Source: Flavobacteriales bacterium
Lineage (GTDB): Bacteria > Bacteroidota > Bacteroidia > Flavobacteriales_F > PHOS-HE28
Direction of reading: 5' to 3'
NCBI GenBank assembly: GCA_019638115.1
Contig: JAHBUK010000001.1
Coordinates: forward strand, 62,001-126,000
Length of the DNA: 64,000 bases
The notes beneath the pieces were generated by a model. That model did no database searches, was not told the origin of the DNA, and saw only the letters and a program-made list of their open reading frames with translations. Below are positions 1-8,320 of the stretch, piece after piece; the first letter of the stretch is position 1, and each line of letters begins with the position of its first letter. Made by a program: the position numbers and the translations under genes.

Positions 1-568
1 TACGGCGCCGCATGTCGCGTATCTCCAGGAAGTAGACACCGGCCAGCAGGGCCATCACCCCGAAAAGGATCCAGCCACCGATGTCCGGCGTGGACCAAGC
101 ATCGAAGTTGAGCAGTTGCTTGTGGCCGATCAGGGGTGGCTGATAGGCCTGGTCCTCGATCTTGATCGCCGCACGGGGGTCCAGGTTGTGCCCGTACTCA
201 TAGCCCCAATCCCACATGCGCCACAGGGCCCACAGGCCGAAGAGCGAGAGGGTGACCAGCCCCAGGAAGAGCAGGATACGCCTGCCCCAGGCCGCGGCCA
301 CCAGTCCCAGCACGGCGAGCACCATGATGATCTTGGGCAGGTAGATGAACTCCTTGAACATCTCGTCCTTGATGTAGGCCATGCCGATGTAGTGGTTGAG
401 GCCGTTGATCTTTTCCACGTCGCCCTCGAATCGATCGGCGAAGATCTGCAGGTAGAGTCCCTCGGGATATTGCGGCGCGGCCAGGTCGATGCGCCAGATC
501 GGCACCACCAGCAGCACCAGCAGTGCAAGTGCCGCCAAGGCGATCATGATGCGGGAGATGGGTCTCAT
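1..568 (-). CDS. Membrane protein of the nos cluster, 3' end cut by the window
   Basis: Partial gene: it starts at the ATG read leftward from 568 and is open to base 1 (189 codons visible). The product begins MRPISRIMIALAALALLVLL, a hydrophobic N-terminal segment, followed by a roughly 65-residue non-membrane part (IADRFEGD-like and GLNHYIGM segments), then two adjacent hydrophobic helices and another near residue 175. It lies 93 bases downstream of nosZ on the same strand. Bacteroidota nos clusters commonly carry an uncharacterised membrane protein between nosZ and the accessory genes nosL, nosD, nosF and nosY, and this fits that position. I infer a role in electron transfer to, or maturation of, N2O reductase; no catalytic motif is visible in the part present. 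Confidence 0.75.
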   Translation of the reverse strand, partial: MRPISRIMIALAALALLVLLVVPIWRIDLAAPQYPEGLYLQIFADRFEGDVEKINGLNHYIGMAYIKDEMFKEFIYLPKIIMVLAVLGLVAAAWGRRILLFLGLVTLSLFGLWALWRMWDWGYEYGHNLDPRAAIKIEDQAYQPPLIGHKQLLNFDAWSTPDIGGWILFGVMALLAGVYFLEIRDMRRR

Positions 569-598
569 GGTCTGCAATGTGAATGGTTTGGAAAGCGG

Positions 599-643
599 GA
601 GGGTGGTGAGGGTGGTCTGGCGTTCACCACCCTTACCACCCTC
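599..643 (-). other. 18-bp stem hairpin between nosZ and the downstream nos gene
   Basis: GAGGGTGGTGAGGGTGGT (599-616) pairs with ACCACCCTTACCACCCTC (626-643) around a 9-base loop, with one mismatched pair. It lies 19 bases past the nosZ stop on the transcribed (minus) strand and has no T-run after it, so it looks more like an mRNA-stabilising or processing stem, or a leaky attenuator, than a full terminator. Confidence 0.6.
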
Positions 644-661
644 GCCGTTCTCCCCTCCGAA

Positions 662-2650
662 CTACAATTCGTCGTCCACGCTTACGGTGTAGGCCTTCAG
701 CGGAACGTTGCTGCCACGTGGGCTCACACGCAGGTAGCCCTGCATTTCCTGGTGCAACGCACTGCAGAAGTCCGTGCAGTAGAAGGGCACCACGCCCACC
801 TTGGTCGGTATCCACTTCAGTGTGGCGGTCTCGCCGGGCATGATCAGCAGTTCGGCATTGGCCGCGCCCTTGATCGCGAAGCCATGCGGAACGTCCCAGT
901 CCTGCTCCAGGTTGGTCACGTGGAAGTACACGGTGTCGCCCAACTGGATGCCCTCGATGTTGTCCGGTGTGAAGTGCGAGCGGATGGTGGTCATCTTGAT
1001 GTGCACGTTGCGCCCGCGGCGTTCGATGCCGCTCTCCTTCTCGCCCTTGGCCACCCAGGGGTGCTCGTTCTCCTCGATGCGGTAGAACTTCACGCTCTTG
1101 TCCTTGAGCAGCTCTGCGGGGCAGGCCACCGCATAGTGCGGCTCGCCCACTGTCGGGAAGTCGAGCAGCAGTTCCATCTTGTCACCGTCGATGCTGTAGA
1201 GCTGCGCGCTGTGGCACAGTTCGGGACCGGTGGGCAGGTAACGGTCCTTGGTGATCTTGTTATACGCGATCACGTATTTGCCATAGGGCTTCACATTGGG
1301 ACCGCCGGGCACGCACAGGTGGCCGATGCTGTAGTAGGTGGGCACGCGATCCAGCACCTCCAGGTCCTTGATGTTCCATTTCACGATCTCACTGCTCACG
1401 AAGAAGCTGGTGTAGGCGTTGCCGTGTGCGTCGAACTCGGTGTGCAGAGGGCCGAGGCCGGGCTTCTTCACCTCACCGTATAGCACGCTCTCGTACTTCA
1501 GCACGGGAATGCCGGCGAAGTCGCCCTCGAAGTCCTGGTTGGCGATGGCCTGCTGGATCTTGCTGAAGGAGAAGACCGGCAACAGGGCGGCCAGCTTGCC
1601 GCTGCCCACGATGAACTCACCGGTGGGATCCACATCACAGCCATGCGGGCTCTTGGGGCAAGGCATGAAGTACACCAGGCCCGGGTGCTCCATGTAGTCC
1701 AGTTGCAGCACGTCGTCATAAATGGTGCTCTCCACCGTGTGGGTCTTGTGGTTGTGCCAATTGCTGTAGTGCTTGCCCGGCACACGCTTGCCCCTGCCCT
1801 CCTTGACCAGTTGTTCGGCCATCTTCCAGTTCACGGCCATGATGAAGTCCTTGTCCCGCTGGCTGGCGTTCACCTCCAGCAGGCTATAAGCTTTCTCGGT
1901 GTTGTAGCAGCTGAAGAAGAACCAGCCGTCGCTGGCGCCCTTGCCGGTGCGGGCCAGATCGAAGTTCACCGGCGGGGTGAGGATCTGGAATGCGATGCTC
2001 ATCTTGCCATCGGCCTCGGGGCGCACGAAGCTCACCGAGCCCTTGAAGTTCTCCTTGTAGGTGTTGATCGGCACGTCACGCTCGGCCTCGGTGCCCACCG
2101 GTATGCTGAAGCGGGTACTGGCCACCACGTACTCGGTATTGGGCGTGCTGAACGGGGAGCTGTGGTTGCCCGCGCTGTTGGGGATCTCGATCATGCTGTG
2201 CGTCCTGAAGGTGGTCAGGTCGATCATCGCGATACGCGGTGTGTTGTTGCCGTTGATGAACACCCAGCGCCCGTCGGGCATGCCGTTGGTCTGCGAAAGG
2301 TCCGGGTGGTGGCTGTCGTCCCAGGGGATGAAGCCGTGGGTGGTCATCAGCATGGGCTTGGTCTCCTCGCTGTAGCCGTAGCCGCTTTCGGGGTCCACGC
2401 TGAACACGGGGATGTTGCGGAAGGTCCGGCCGCTGGGCAGGCCGACCACGGAGAGCTGGCCGTTGAAACCGCCGCTGACGAAGTTGTAGAATTCATCATG
2501 CGTGCCGGGTGCCACGTAGACACGGCTGGCCGCATCGCCGGTAACGGCGGTCTTGGTGGTGGTGGGCTTGCATCCCGGGCTGTTCAACAGCAGGAAGACC
2601 AGTGTGGCGAAGCCGATGACGCCGCCGGTGAGTTTGAGAGGGGTGTTCAT
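662..2650 (-). CDS. nosZ: Nitrous-oxide reductase, clade II (Sec-type)
   Basis: 662 residues. It reduces N2O to N2 in the cell envelope, the last step of denitrification. The N-terminus is a plain hydrophobic export signal ending near a Cys (LLLNSPGC) without a twin-arginine motif, as expected of clade II enzymes; the Cys context is a poor lipobox. The beta-propeller part carries the His-rich CuZ-site segments (DDSHHPD near residue 112, NWHNHKTH near 300, GPLHTEFD near 400). The C-terminal cupredoxin domain has the CuA motif C625-x3-C629 with H633 and M636, plus an upstream His (VPHGF). The gene is 31 bases downstream of a lipoprotein cytochrome c and is followed by a membrane gene, the usual Bacteroidota order. 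All key ligands seem present, so the enzyme should be active. Confidence 0.97.
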   Translation of the reverse strand: MNTPLKLTGGVIGFATLVFLLLNSPGCKPTTTKTAVTGDAASRVYVAPGTHDEFYNFVSGGFNGQLSVVGLPSGRTFRNIPVFSVDPESGYGYSEETKPMLMTTHGFIPWDDSHHPDLSQTNGMPDGRWVFINGNNTPRIAMIDLTTFRTHSMIEIPNSAGNHSSPFSTPNTEYVVASTRFSIPVGTEAERDVPINTYKENFKGSVSFVRPEADGKMSIAFQILTPPVNFDLARTGKGASDGWFFFSCYNTEKAYSLLEVNASQRDKDFIMAVNWKMAEQLVKEGRGKRVPGKHYSNWHNHKTHTVESTIYDDVLQLDYMEHPGLVYFMPCPKSPHGCDVDPTGEFIVGSGKLAALLPVFSFSKIQQAIANQDFEGDFAGIPVLKYESVLYGEVKKPGLGPLHTEFDAHGNAYTSFFVSSEIVKWNIKDLEVLDRVPTYYSIGHLCVPGGPNVKPYGKYVIAYNKITKDRYLPTGPELCHSAQLYSIDGDKMELLLDFPTVGEPHYAVACPAELLKDKSVKFYRIEENEHPWVAKGEKESGIERRGRNVHIKMTTIRSHFTPDNIEGIQLGDTVYFHVTNLEQDWDVPHGFAIKGAANAELLIMPGETATLKWIPTKVGVVPFYCTDFCSALHQEMQGYLRVSPRGSNVPLKAYTVSVDDEL

Positions 2651-2681
2651 GATGCTTGGTATGTATGAGGGGGCTCTTCTT

Positions 2682-3146
2682 TCACAGGGTGCGGAGGAAC
2701 TCGAGCACGTTGCGGCCCTCGTCCTTGCTCAAGCCCTGGTTGGGCATGCGCACAAGGCATTCCTCCAACAGGCGTTGGGCTTCTTCGTCGGTCTCCAACA
2801 TCACATCGATGTTCAGGATCATGTTCATCACCCATTCGGGCCTTCGGTTCTCCATGATACCCTTGAAGCCGGGGCCTACCACGCGGTTCTTGCCCAGGCT
2901 ATGGCAGGCCTGGCACTTCACGTCATAGATGTTCTGCCCCTTATCAACCATGCCCAGATCGATATCGCCCAAGGTGATGTCGGCGGCGGTGAACATCTTG
3001 GCCTTGCTCTTCCCGGCATCCGCTGCCGGCGCCGATCCGCTGGCACCCGGAGGGCCCGAGGGCTTGTCATCACCTCCCCCACCGCACGCGGTGAAGGCGA
3101 ACAGGGCCACCAGTGTGGCAAGGGGCACTATGGTCTTCGTTCTCAT
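2682..3146 (-). CDS. Monoheme cytochrome c lipoprotein, probable electron donor to NosZ
   Basis: 154 residues. The N-terminus is a lipoprotein signal with the acceptor Cys at about residue 21 (FAFTAC), then a low-complexity G/S/P/A linker of about 30 residues. One heme-binding motif, C78-QA-CH82, is followed by VVGPGFKG. A Met near the end (RMPNQGLS) is a plausible sixth ligand. It is the first gene of the nos operon, 31 bases before nosZ. Such a c-type cytochrome ahead of clade II nosZ is common in this phylum and is thought to pass electrons to the CuA site. Function is inferred from the heme motif and position. Confidence 0.9.
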   Translation of the reverse strand: MRTKTIVPLATLVALFAFTACGGGGDDKPSGPPGASGSAPAADAGKSKAKMFTAADITLGDIDLGMVDKGQNIYDVKCQACHSLGKNRVVGPGFKGIMENRRPEWVMNMILNIDVMLETDEEAQRLLEECLVRMPNQGLSKDEGRNVLEFLRTL

Positions 3147-3179
3147 GGCTTATCGATTCTGGTGAAAAGCTTCGCGGCG

Positions 3180-3223
3180 CAAATATCACAGGACCTAAAT
3201 ATCCTTTACATGACTCCTGTCAT
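3180..3223 (-). promoter_or_regulatory. Promoter of the nos operon with a Crp/Fnr-type box
   Basis: On the minus strand a perfect inverted repeat ATGAC-N4-GTCAT (3210-3223) is followed by GATATTTG (3187-3180), which matches the Bacteroidota -7 consensus TAnnTTTG at five of its six fixed positions. The box centre lies 29.5 bases from the first base of the -7 box, which would put it near -42 from the start site, the class II activator position. The box shares the run CTTTACATGA with the one upstream of ric. The Crp/Fnr-family gene at 5222 is the obvious candidate regulator. Confidence 0.6.
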
Positions 3224-3276
3224 CCTTTGGACTGACACGTGTTGGGTAGGTTCGCGAACATCCGCAAGCATCCGGA

Positions 3277-4512
3277 ATGAAACGCTGGTTCCTCATCGCC
3301 TTCACCAACCTGCTCATCGCGGCCATCATGGGCGCTTTGCTTCGGGGCCAGTTCATCGGCGAGATCCCCTTCCTGCGCTTCAGGCCTTGGATGCATGCGC
3401 ACTCCCACGTGGCGATGCTGGGCTGGCTCTTCACCGGCATCGTCGTGGTGCTTTCGCACGATGGCGGACGGGACATCCTGACCCGTGGCATGCACCGCAT
3501 GCTGGTCGTGTTGCAGGTGGCCGTGGTGGGCATGCTGCTCAGTTTCCCGGTCCAGGGCTACGGTGCCGCGAGCATCAGCGCCTCCACCCTGCATATGGTG
3601 GTCTCCTACTTCGTACTGGCCCACTTGTGGCGGCAAAGCCTGGCCTGGCCGCGTGAGGGCAGTGGCCGCCTGACCAGGTGGTCCATCATCCTGTACTTCC
3701 TCTCCACCCTTGGTGTGTGGGCCATGGCCCCGCTGATCGCCACCGGCAACCAAGGCAAGGAGATCTACTACTGGGCGATACAGTTCTATCTGCATTTCCA
3801 GTTCAACGGCTGGTTCTGGTTCGCGGCGTTGGCGCTGGGGGTGCGCTGGGCCGAACGGCAGGGGTTCGAGCTGCACCTCGACCGGCTTACGCTGGGCCTG
3901 TGGATCGTATCGGCCGTGCTCACGTACGCACTGGCCATTGCCTGGAGCGAGCCCCACCCGGCCGTGTTCGCCACGGTGAGTGTGGGCGTGCTGCTGCAAG
4001 TGTGGGCCGCATTGCGATCGCTGCGGATACTCAGGCGCCTGCAGCGCCGCGCGCATGAGCGCTTTCCCACCTGGGGCAAGGTGCTGGTGGGCGTGGCCCT
4101 GGTGGGCATGGCCATGAAGGTGCTGGTACAGGCCGCCGTGGCCGCACCCAGCATGGCGGTGATGGCCTTCACCCTGCGCAGTTACGTCATGGGCTTCATC
4201 CACCTGAACACCCTGGCCATCATGACCACCCTGCTGCTGGTGTACGCGCTGCTGCAGGGCTGGCTGCCGGTGCGCAACCTGGCGGCGAAGGCCGGTGTGG
4301 CACTGCTCACCGGGGGCATCATCCTCAGCGAACTGCTGCTCTTCACACAGGGCACCTTTTTCTGGATGGGATGGGGGCTGATCCAAGGGCACTACCTCCA
4401 CATGGTGATCGCCTCGGCCTTGATGCCATTGGGAGTGGCACTGCTGCTGTGGGCCGGCTTCAGAGATCGGACGCACGCGCTCGGCCGATCGAGCCCCGCC
4501 CCCCGCGCATAG
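3277..4512 (+). CDS. Polytopic heme-copper-oxidase-subunit-I-like membrane protein
   Basis: 411 residues with about 11-12 hydrophobic helices. H40, H42 and H44 occur in WMHAHSHVAMLGW, a segment like the conserved His/Gly/Trp helix of NorB/CcoN-type proteins; further His occur in TLHMVVSYF, LHFQFNGWFWFA, GFIHLNTLA and GHYLHMVI. It lacks the usual CcoN signatures (FGRLRPxHT, GxHH), so I treat it as a heme-binding relative rather than a working oxidase. It is divergent from the nos operon and 23 bases upstream of an Rrf2 regulator. A NnrS-like or NO-linked role is inferred from this setting. The 3210-3223 box could also act in this direction. Confidence 0.7.
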   Translation: MKRWFLIAFTNLLIAAIMGALLRGQFIGEIPFLRFRPWMHAHSHVAMLGWLFTGIVVVLSHDGGRDILTRGMHRMLVVLQVAVVGMLLSFPVQGYGAASISASTLHMVVSYFVLAHLWRQSLAWPREGSGRLTRWSIILYFLSTLGVWAMAPLIATGNQGKEIYYWAIQFYLHFQFNGWFWFAALALGVRWAERQGFELHLDRLTLGLWIVSAVLTYALAIAWSEPHPAVFATVSVGVLLQVWAALRSLRILRRLQRRAHERFPTWGKVLVGVALVGMAMKVLVQAAVAAPSMAVMAFTLRSYVMGFIHLNTLAIMTTLLLVYALLQGWLPVRNLAAKAGVALLTGGIILSELLLFTQGTFFWMGWGLIQGHYLHMVIASALMPLGVALLLWAGFRDRTHALGRSSPAPRA

Positions 4513-4535
4513 CTTTGCGCCCCCATCATCAGTAC

Positions 4536-4976
4536 ATGTTCTCCAAGACCTGCGAATACGCCATCCGCGCCACGTTGCGCATCGCTGAACTGACCACTGC
4601 GGATGAACGTGCCACCGTGAAGACCATTGCGGCATCCATCGGCGCACCGGAGGCCTTCACCGCCAAGGTGCTGCAGAAGCTGGTGCGCGATGGGCACCTT
4701 GGCTCGATGAAAGGACCCGGTGGTGGCTTCGTCCTCACCGAGGCACGCGCCAAGAAGCTGAAGCTCTCCGCCATCGTGAAGAGCATCGACGGGGACGACA
4801 TCTACACCGGATGCGCATTGGGCCTTCCGCAGTGCAACGACAAGAAGCCCTGCCCCCTGCACGAACAGTTCAAGGACGTGCGTGACCGGCTGCGGACGAT
4901 CCTGGAACATACCAGCGTACATGATGTGTCCATGGGGCTGGGCTTGGATGTGGGTGCTTTCCGGCTGAAGGGGTAG
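4536..4976 (+). CDS. Rrf2-family regulator with a three-cysteine cluster motif (NsrR/IscR-like), copy 1
   Basis: 146 residues from the ATG at 4536 (MFSKTCEYAIR), the standard Rrf2 N-terminus; upstream in-frame sequence is inside the preceding gene and was not included. A winged helix-turn-helix spans roughly residues 1-80 (SIGAPEAFTAKVLQKL is the recognition part, GPGGGF the wing). C93-x6-C100-x5-C106 resembles the Fe-S ligand pattern of NsrR and IscR. An exact TAGCTTTG (-7 type) sits at 4510-4517, so it may have its own promoter with a very short leader. It is 44 bp-class similar in layout to the second copy at 5986. I infer a sensor of NO or iron-sulfur status acting on the nearby CGGA-N8-TCCG operators. 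Confidence 0.88.
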   Translation: MFSKTCEYAIRATLRIAELTTADERATVKTIAASIGAPEAFTAKVLQKLVRDGHLGSMKGPGGGFVLTEARAKKLKLSAIVKSIDGDDIYTGCALGLPQCNDKKPCPLHEQFKDVRDRLRTILEHTSVHDVSMGLGLDVGAFRLKG

Positions 4977-5036
4977 GAGTTGGCTGCTCGCTGATGCATC
5001 GCGTCTGACGGCGCTCGCAGAAAAGGCAGAAACCAG

Positions 5037-5138
5037 CCGCATATGACGCAGATGGCGCATATGATCTCACCCGTCATTCTATGGTGGATATAAGCGGATC
5101 GCCCTTGAGCGTAGGCGGATATCTGCGCCATCTGCGAC
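5037..5138 (+). repeat. Imperfect inverted repeat, CGCAGATGA family, copy 1
   Basis: Left arm 5037-5063 (CCGCATATGACGCAGATGG...) and right arm 5115-5138 (GCGGATATCTGCGCCATC...) are imperfect reverse complements. They are built from a short CGCAGATGA-like unit repeated in tandem and separated by about 50 bases. A cleaner copy lies at 41494-41592. It occupies most of the 245-base gap between the Rrf2 and Crp/Fnr genes, which otherwise shows no gene. Confidence 0.65.
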
Positions 5139-5221
5139 CACCCCCCCGGCAAGCCCGAAGGGCGCGCCTTCCCCCTTCCAACCACGCATCATACGTCTTC
5201 CCGCACCGGTACTTTCGCGCC

Positions 5222-5911
5222 ATGGAACCCATCCCGCTGCCGGACACCTTGGCCGAACTCATCGATAAGCACTGTAGCCCCGAGTGGCAGGCCCTGATCA
5301 AGGAGAAGTGCAGCACGCTCAGCTTCGCGGCCGCTGAGGACATCTTCAAGGAGGGACATCCCGCCCACCAGCTCTACATCGTGCGCAAGGGGAAGGCCAA
5401 GGTGTACAACACCTTCGAGCCCGGATCCGCGCGCATCCTGCGCTTCGCGCGCGATGGCCAGGTCCTTGGCCACCGCGGCATCGGCGAGGACTTCACTTAC
5501 ACGGTCACCGCCACCGCGCTGGTGCCCACCACGGTGGACCTCATCCCCATGCCGCTCTTCATCAGCACCCTAAAGGCCAACGCTGGGCTTAGCTTCCACT
5601 TCATGCTCTTCGTTGCAGAGGAGCTACGCCGCAGCGAACAGCAGGTCCGCAACATCCTCAACATGAATGTGGAGCATCGCGTAGCGAAAGCAGTGCTCGC
5701 CACGCTACAGTGCTTCGGTTTCGACAAGGATGACAAGAGCCTGCTGGCTTTCACTCCCAGTCGCCAGGATCTCGCGGACTATGCAGGTACCACTTACGAA
5801 AGCACCATCCGCGCGATCAGCGAGTTGCAGAAGAAGAAGCTGATCAAGACCGTGGGCAGGGAGATCCGGGTACTCGACAGGAGGAAGTTGGAGAAGCTGG
5901 TGAAAGGGTAA
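5222..5911 (+). CDS. Crp/Fnr-family transcriptional regulator
   Basis: 229 residues from the ATG at 5222; a TACTTTCG box just upstream (5209-5216) supports this start over longer in-frame starts. A cyclic-nucleotide-binding-like beta-roll fills about residues 25-120 (GHPAHQLYIVRKGKAKV), then the long dimer helix, then a Crp-type helix-turn-helix near residues 180-205 (SRQDLADYAGTTYESTIRAIS). It lacks the N-terminal cysteine set of true Fnr, so it does not look like an O2-sensing Fe-S protein; it may bind heme or a small ligand, as Dnr/NnrR types do. It lies between the two Rrf2 genes and between the nos and NO-defence operons, both of which carry a Crp/Fnr-like box. Probable activator of nos and ric; ligand unknown. 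Confidence 0.88.
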   Translation: MEPIPLPDTLAELIDKHCSPEWQALIKEKCSTLSFAAAEDIFKEGHPAHQLYIVRKGKAKVYNTFEPGSARILRFARDGQVLGHRGIGEDFTYTVTATALVPTTVDLIPMPLFISTLKANAGLSFHFMLFVAEELRRSEQQVRNILNMNVEHRVAKAVLATLQCFGFDKDDKSLLAFTPSRQDLADYAGTTYESTIRAISELQKKKLIKTVGREIRVLDRRKLEKLVKG

Positions 5912-5985
5912 GTCCTGTTCGCTGTGATAAGACTCATACAACGCTGTGCATGGACGCGATACTTTCGCACCCATCCAGCCGAAAC

Positions 5986-6420
5986 ATGTTCTCTAAAGCC
6001 TGTGAATACGCCATCCGTTCCGCCATGTGCATCGCAGCGGGCGGGCGCGTGGGAGAGCGCCTCAGCTTGAAGGATGTTTCCGAACGCACCGGATCGCCTG
6101 AGGCTTTCACGGCCAAGATCCTCCAGAAACTGGTACACGGCGAGGTGATCGATTCACAGCGTGGCCCCCATGGTGGCTTCCTCATCACCCCGGCCATGGC
6201 CAAGCGGATCAAGCTGAGCCGCATCGTGGACCTGATCGATGGCGATAGTGTCTACCGGGGCTGCGGACTTGGCCTGGAAGCCTGCGATGCCTCCAAACCC
6301 TGTCCCCTGCATAACCAGTTCGCCAAGGTGCGCGCCGACCTGAAGCGCATGCTGGAACGCACCACCCTACACAGCGTGTTGGACGACCTGCCACTGGAAC
6401 GCCTGATCCTGCGCCGCTGA
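5986..6420 (+). CDS. Rrf2-family regulator with a three-cysteine cluster motif (NsrR/IscR-like), copy 2
   Basis: 144 residues from the ATG at 5986 (MFSKACEYAIR). It is a close paralog of the copy at 4536: the same N-terminus, the same SPEAFTAKILQKLV helix, the same GPHGGF wing and the same cysteine spacing (C93-x6-C100-x5-C106), ending in PCPLH. A TACTTTCG box (5960-5967) precedes it. It is directly upstream of the oxidase/hemoglobin operon, whose promoter holds two CGGA-N8-TCCG inverted repeats, so it is the best candidate to bind them. Whether the two paralogs sense different signals or regulate each other cannot be told from sequence. Confidence 0.88.
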   Translation: MFSKACEYAIRSAMCIAAGGRVGERLSLKDVSERTGSPEAFTAKILQKLVHGEVIDSQRGPHGGFLITPAMAKRIKLSRIVDLIDGDSVYRGCGLGLEACDASKPCPLHNQFAKVRADLKRMLERTTLHSVLDDLPLERLILRR

Positions 6421-6464
6421 AACCTGTGCGACGCGGTAGTACGCTGCGTATACCGATCAATATT

Positions 6465-6510
6465 CGGACTTTTTTATCCGCATTACATTATTTTCGGATA
6501 TCTTTGTCCG
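6465..6510 (+). promoter_or_regulatory. Tandem CGGA-N8-TCCG operators at the oxidase/hemoglobin promoter
   Basis: Two inverted repeats, CGGA-CTTTTTTA-TCCG (6465-6480) and CGGA-TATCTTTG-TCCG (6495-6510), are exactly 30 bases apart, about three helical turns. The spacer of the second is TATCTTTG, a perfect match to the Bacteroidota -7 consensus TAnnTTTG, so a protein bound there would cover the promoter. The annotated start codon of the next gene is only 19 bases downstream. A repressor of the Rrf2 (NsrR-like) type is inferred. Confidence 0.7.
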
Positions 6511-6528
6511 CATATATTCACCTTCACA

Positions 6529-8313
6529 GTGCATCATCAAGCCACCGCCTGGAAGCATCCTTCCACGGCCCCTCGAGACCCCTCCCACAAAGCCTGCGCA
6601 CCGACCGCATCCGTGATCGTCGCGTTCATGGCGTTCTTCCTGCCCGGTGTATCGCATGCACAGGCCACCCCCACAACGGCCAACTGGATCAGCAGCCCTG
6701 GTGTGATCGGTACGCTGGTCCTGATCGGCATCGTACTACTGGTGGCCGCATTGGTGGTCGGGGCGCGGGTGGACCGGATGTTGAAGGACCTGCGCCGGGC
6801 GAACGATGCGCAAAAGCAAAAACCCACACTGATCGATCATCGGGGTTTGGTCAGCGACGCCACCAGCGATCCCGACATTCCATTGGTGGATGAAAAGAAG
6901 ACCGTTGGCTCCTTGGCAATGGACGTGCCCGAAGGCCTGCGCCGCATGATCCTGTGGTACCTCGGAAGCGCCGTGATCTGGTTGGTGTTCGGCACCCTGG
7001 TGGGGCAGTATGTGGGTATGAAGTTCGTGTGGCCGGACATGGACCAGATCTCGTGGCTATCCTTCGGCCGCTTGCGCCCGGTGCATACCAACACCGTGTT
7101 CTGGGGCTGGGCCTCGCTGGCCATGATCGGGCTGGGCTACTTCGTGGTGACCCGCACCTCGGGTGCTTCGGTGCCCAGCCTTCGCAATGGATGGCGCGCA
7201 CTGTGGCTGATGAACGGGTCCATCGTGCTGGGCAATGTGCTTCTGATGGCGGGCATCAACAACGGTGGCGGCGAGTACCGCGAATACATCTGGCCGGCCA
7301 TGCTGCCTTTCGCATTGGGCCTCTTCCTCACCTTCCGCAACTTCTACGGCACGGTGAAGCGCCGTACCATCGGCGAGATCTACATCAGCAACTGGTACAT
7401 CCTGGCCGCGCTCACGTGGACCCTGGTCCTGGTGACCATCGGCTACCTGCCATGGTACCAGAACGGACTGGGCGAAACCGTGATCCAGGGTTACTATATG
7501 CACCAGGGTGTTGGCATGTGGTTCATGACCTTCACACTGGGTCTGCTCTACTACTACCTGCCGTCGGCCTTCAACCGCCCCATCTATTCCTACTCGTTGG
7601 GTGTGCTGGCCTTCTGGACACAGATGCTGTTCTACACCATGATCGGCACGCACCACTTCGTGTTCGCGCCGTTGCCTTGGTGGCTGCAGACGGTCGCCAT
7701 CGTGTTCAGCGTGGGCATGTTCATTCCCGTGATCGCCGGCACCACCAACTTCCTGATGACCATGCGCGGCAGCTGGAGCGCCATCGGCAAGAGCTACGTG
7801 CTTCCCTTCTTCCTGGTGGCCGTGGTCTTCTACTTCGTGGGCAGTACCCAGGGCAGCCTTCAGGCCTTCCGCTTCACGAACCATATGTGGCACTTCACGG
7901 ACTTCAACGTGGCACATTCGCACATGACCATGTATGGCATCATCACTTTCGCGCTGTGGGCCTGCATGTATGCCATCGTGCCGCGCATCACGGGCAGGGA
8001 GCCGTCACAGTTGCTCGTAGGTGCCCATTTCTGGATGGCCTTCATCGGCCTCTTCGCCTACATGATCTCCCTGATGGCTGGCGGCAGTATCAAGGGCCTG
8101 CAGTGGATCGATGGCAAGCCCTTCATCGACACCGTGATCGGTTCGCGGCCCTACTGGATCTGGCGCGCCATCGGTGGTTCGCTGATGTTCCTCTCACACC
8201 TGCTCTTCGCCTGGAACTTCATCGTGATGGCACGCAGGGACCGTCACGCTGAACATCCCGAACAACTCACGACCGAGCCTGCCGTACTGGAACGCTCACC
8301 CGTCACAGCCTGA
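6529..8313 (+). CDS. C-family (cbb3-type) heme-copper oxidase subunit I with N-terminal extension
   Basis: 594 residues. The core (about 135-575) resembles CcoN: FGRLRPVHT with H186 as low-spin heme ligand, H325 (MHQGVG) as first CuB ligand, H375-H376 (GTHH) as the other CuB ligands, Y369 at the position of the cross-linked catalytic tyrosine of cbb3 oxidases, and H463/H465 (AHSH) for the hemes. The first 130 residues are extra: a signal-like segment (VSHAQA), a membrane helix (about 62-79) and a charged linker. Presence of the tyrosine argues for O2 reduction rather than NO reduction, yet the gene has NsrR-like operators and heads an operon with a truncated hemoglobin. The start is a GTG at 6529; an ATG at 6628 is possible but would shorten the signal segment. 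Confidence 0.85.
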   Translation: MHHQATAWKHPSTAPRDPSHKACAPTASVIVAFMAFFLPGVSHAQATPTTANWISSPGVIGTLVLIGIVLLVAALVVGARVDRMLKDLRRANDAQKQKPTLIDHRGLVSDATSDPDIPLVDEKKTVGSLAMDVPEGLRRMILWYLGSAVIWLVFGTLVGQYVGMKFVWPDMDQISWLSFGRLRPVHTNTVFWGWASLAMIGLGYFVVTRTSGASVPSLRNGWRALWLMNGSIVLGNVLLMAGINNGGGEYREYIWPAMLPFALGLFLTFRNFYGTVKRRTIGEIYISNWYILAALTWTLVLVTIGYLPWYQNGLGETVIQGYYMHQGVGMWFMTFTLGLLYYYLPSAFNRPIYSYSLGVLAFWTQMLFYTMIGTHHFVFAPLPWWLQTVAIVFSVGMFIPVIAGTTNFLMTMRGSWSAIGKSYVLPFFLVAVVFYFVGSTQGSLQAFRFTNHMWHFTDFNVAHSHMTMYGIITFALWACMYAIVPRITGREPSQLLVGAHFWMAFIGLFAYMISLMAGGSIKGLQWIDGKPFIDTVIGSRPYWIWRAIGGSLMFLSHLLFAWNFIVMARRDRHAEHPEQLTTEPAVLERSPVTA

Positions 8314-8320
8314 TCACGCC

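Noticed and set aside
116-1483. Long open frame on the plus strand opposite nosZ (455 codons)
   Set aside because: It is antisense to a clearly real enzyme, full of His/Val/Gly-rich low-complexity sequence, and explained by GC-rich third positions.
4371-4535. 55-residue extension of the first Rrf2 gene
   Set aside because: It overlaps the preceding gene; MFSKTCEYAIR at 4536 is the standard family start and a -7 box stands just before it.
6529-8313. Canonical NorB nitric oxide reductase
   Set aside because: The helix after the first CuB His follows the CcoN pattern and the catalytic tyrosine is present; NorB-type glutamates were not seen.
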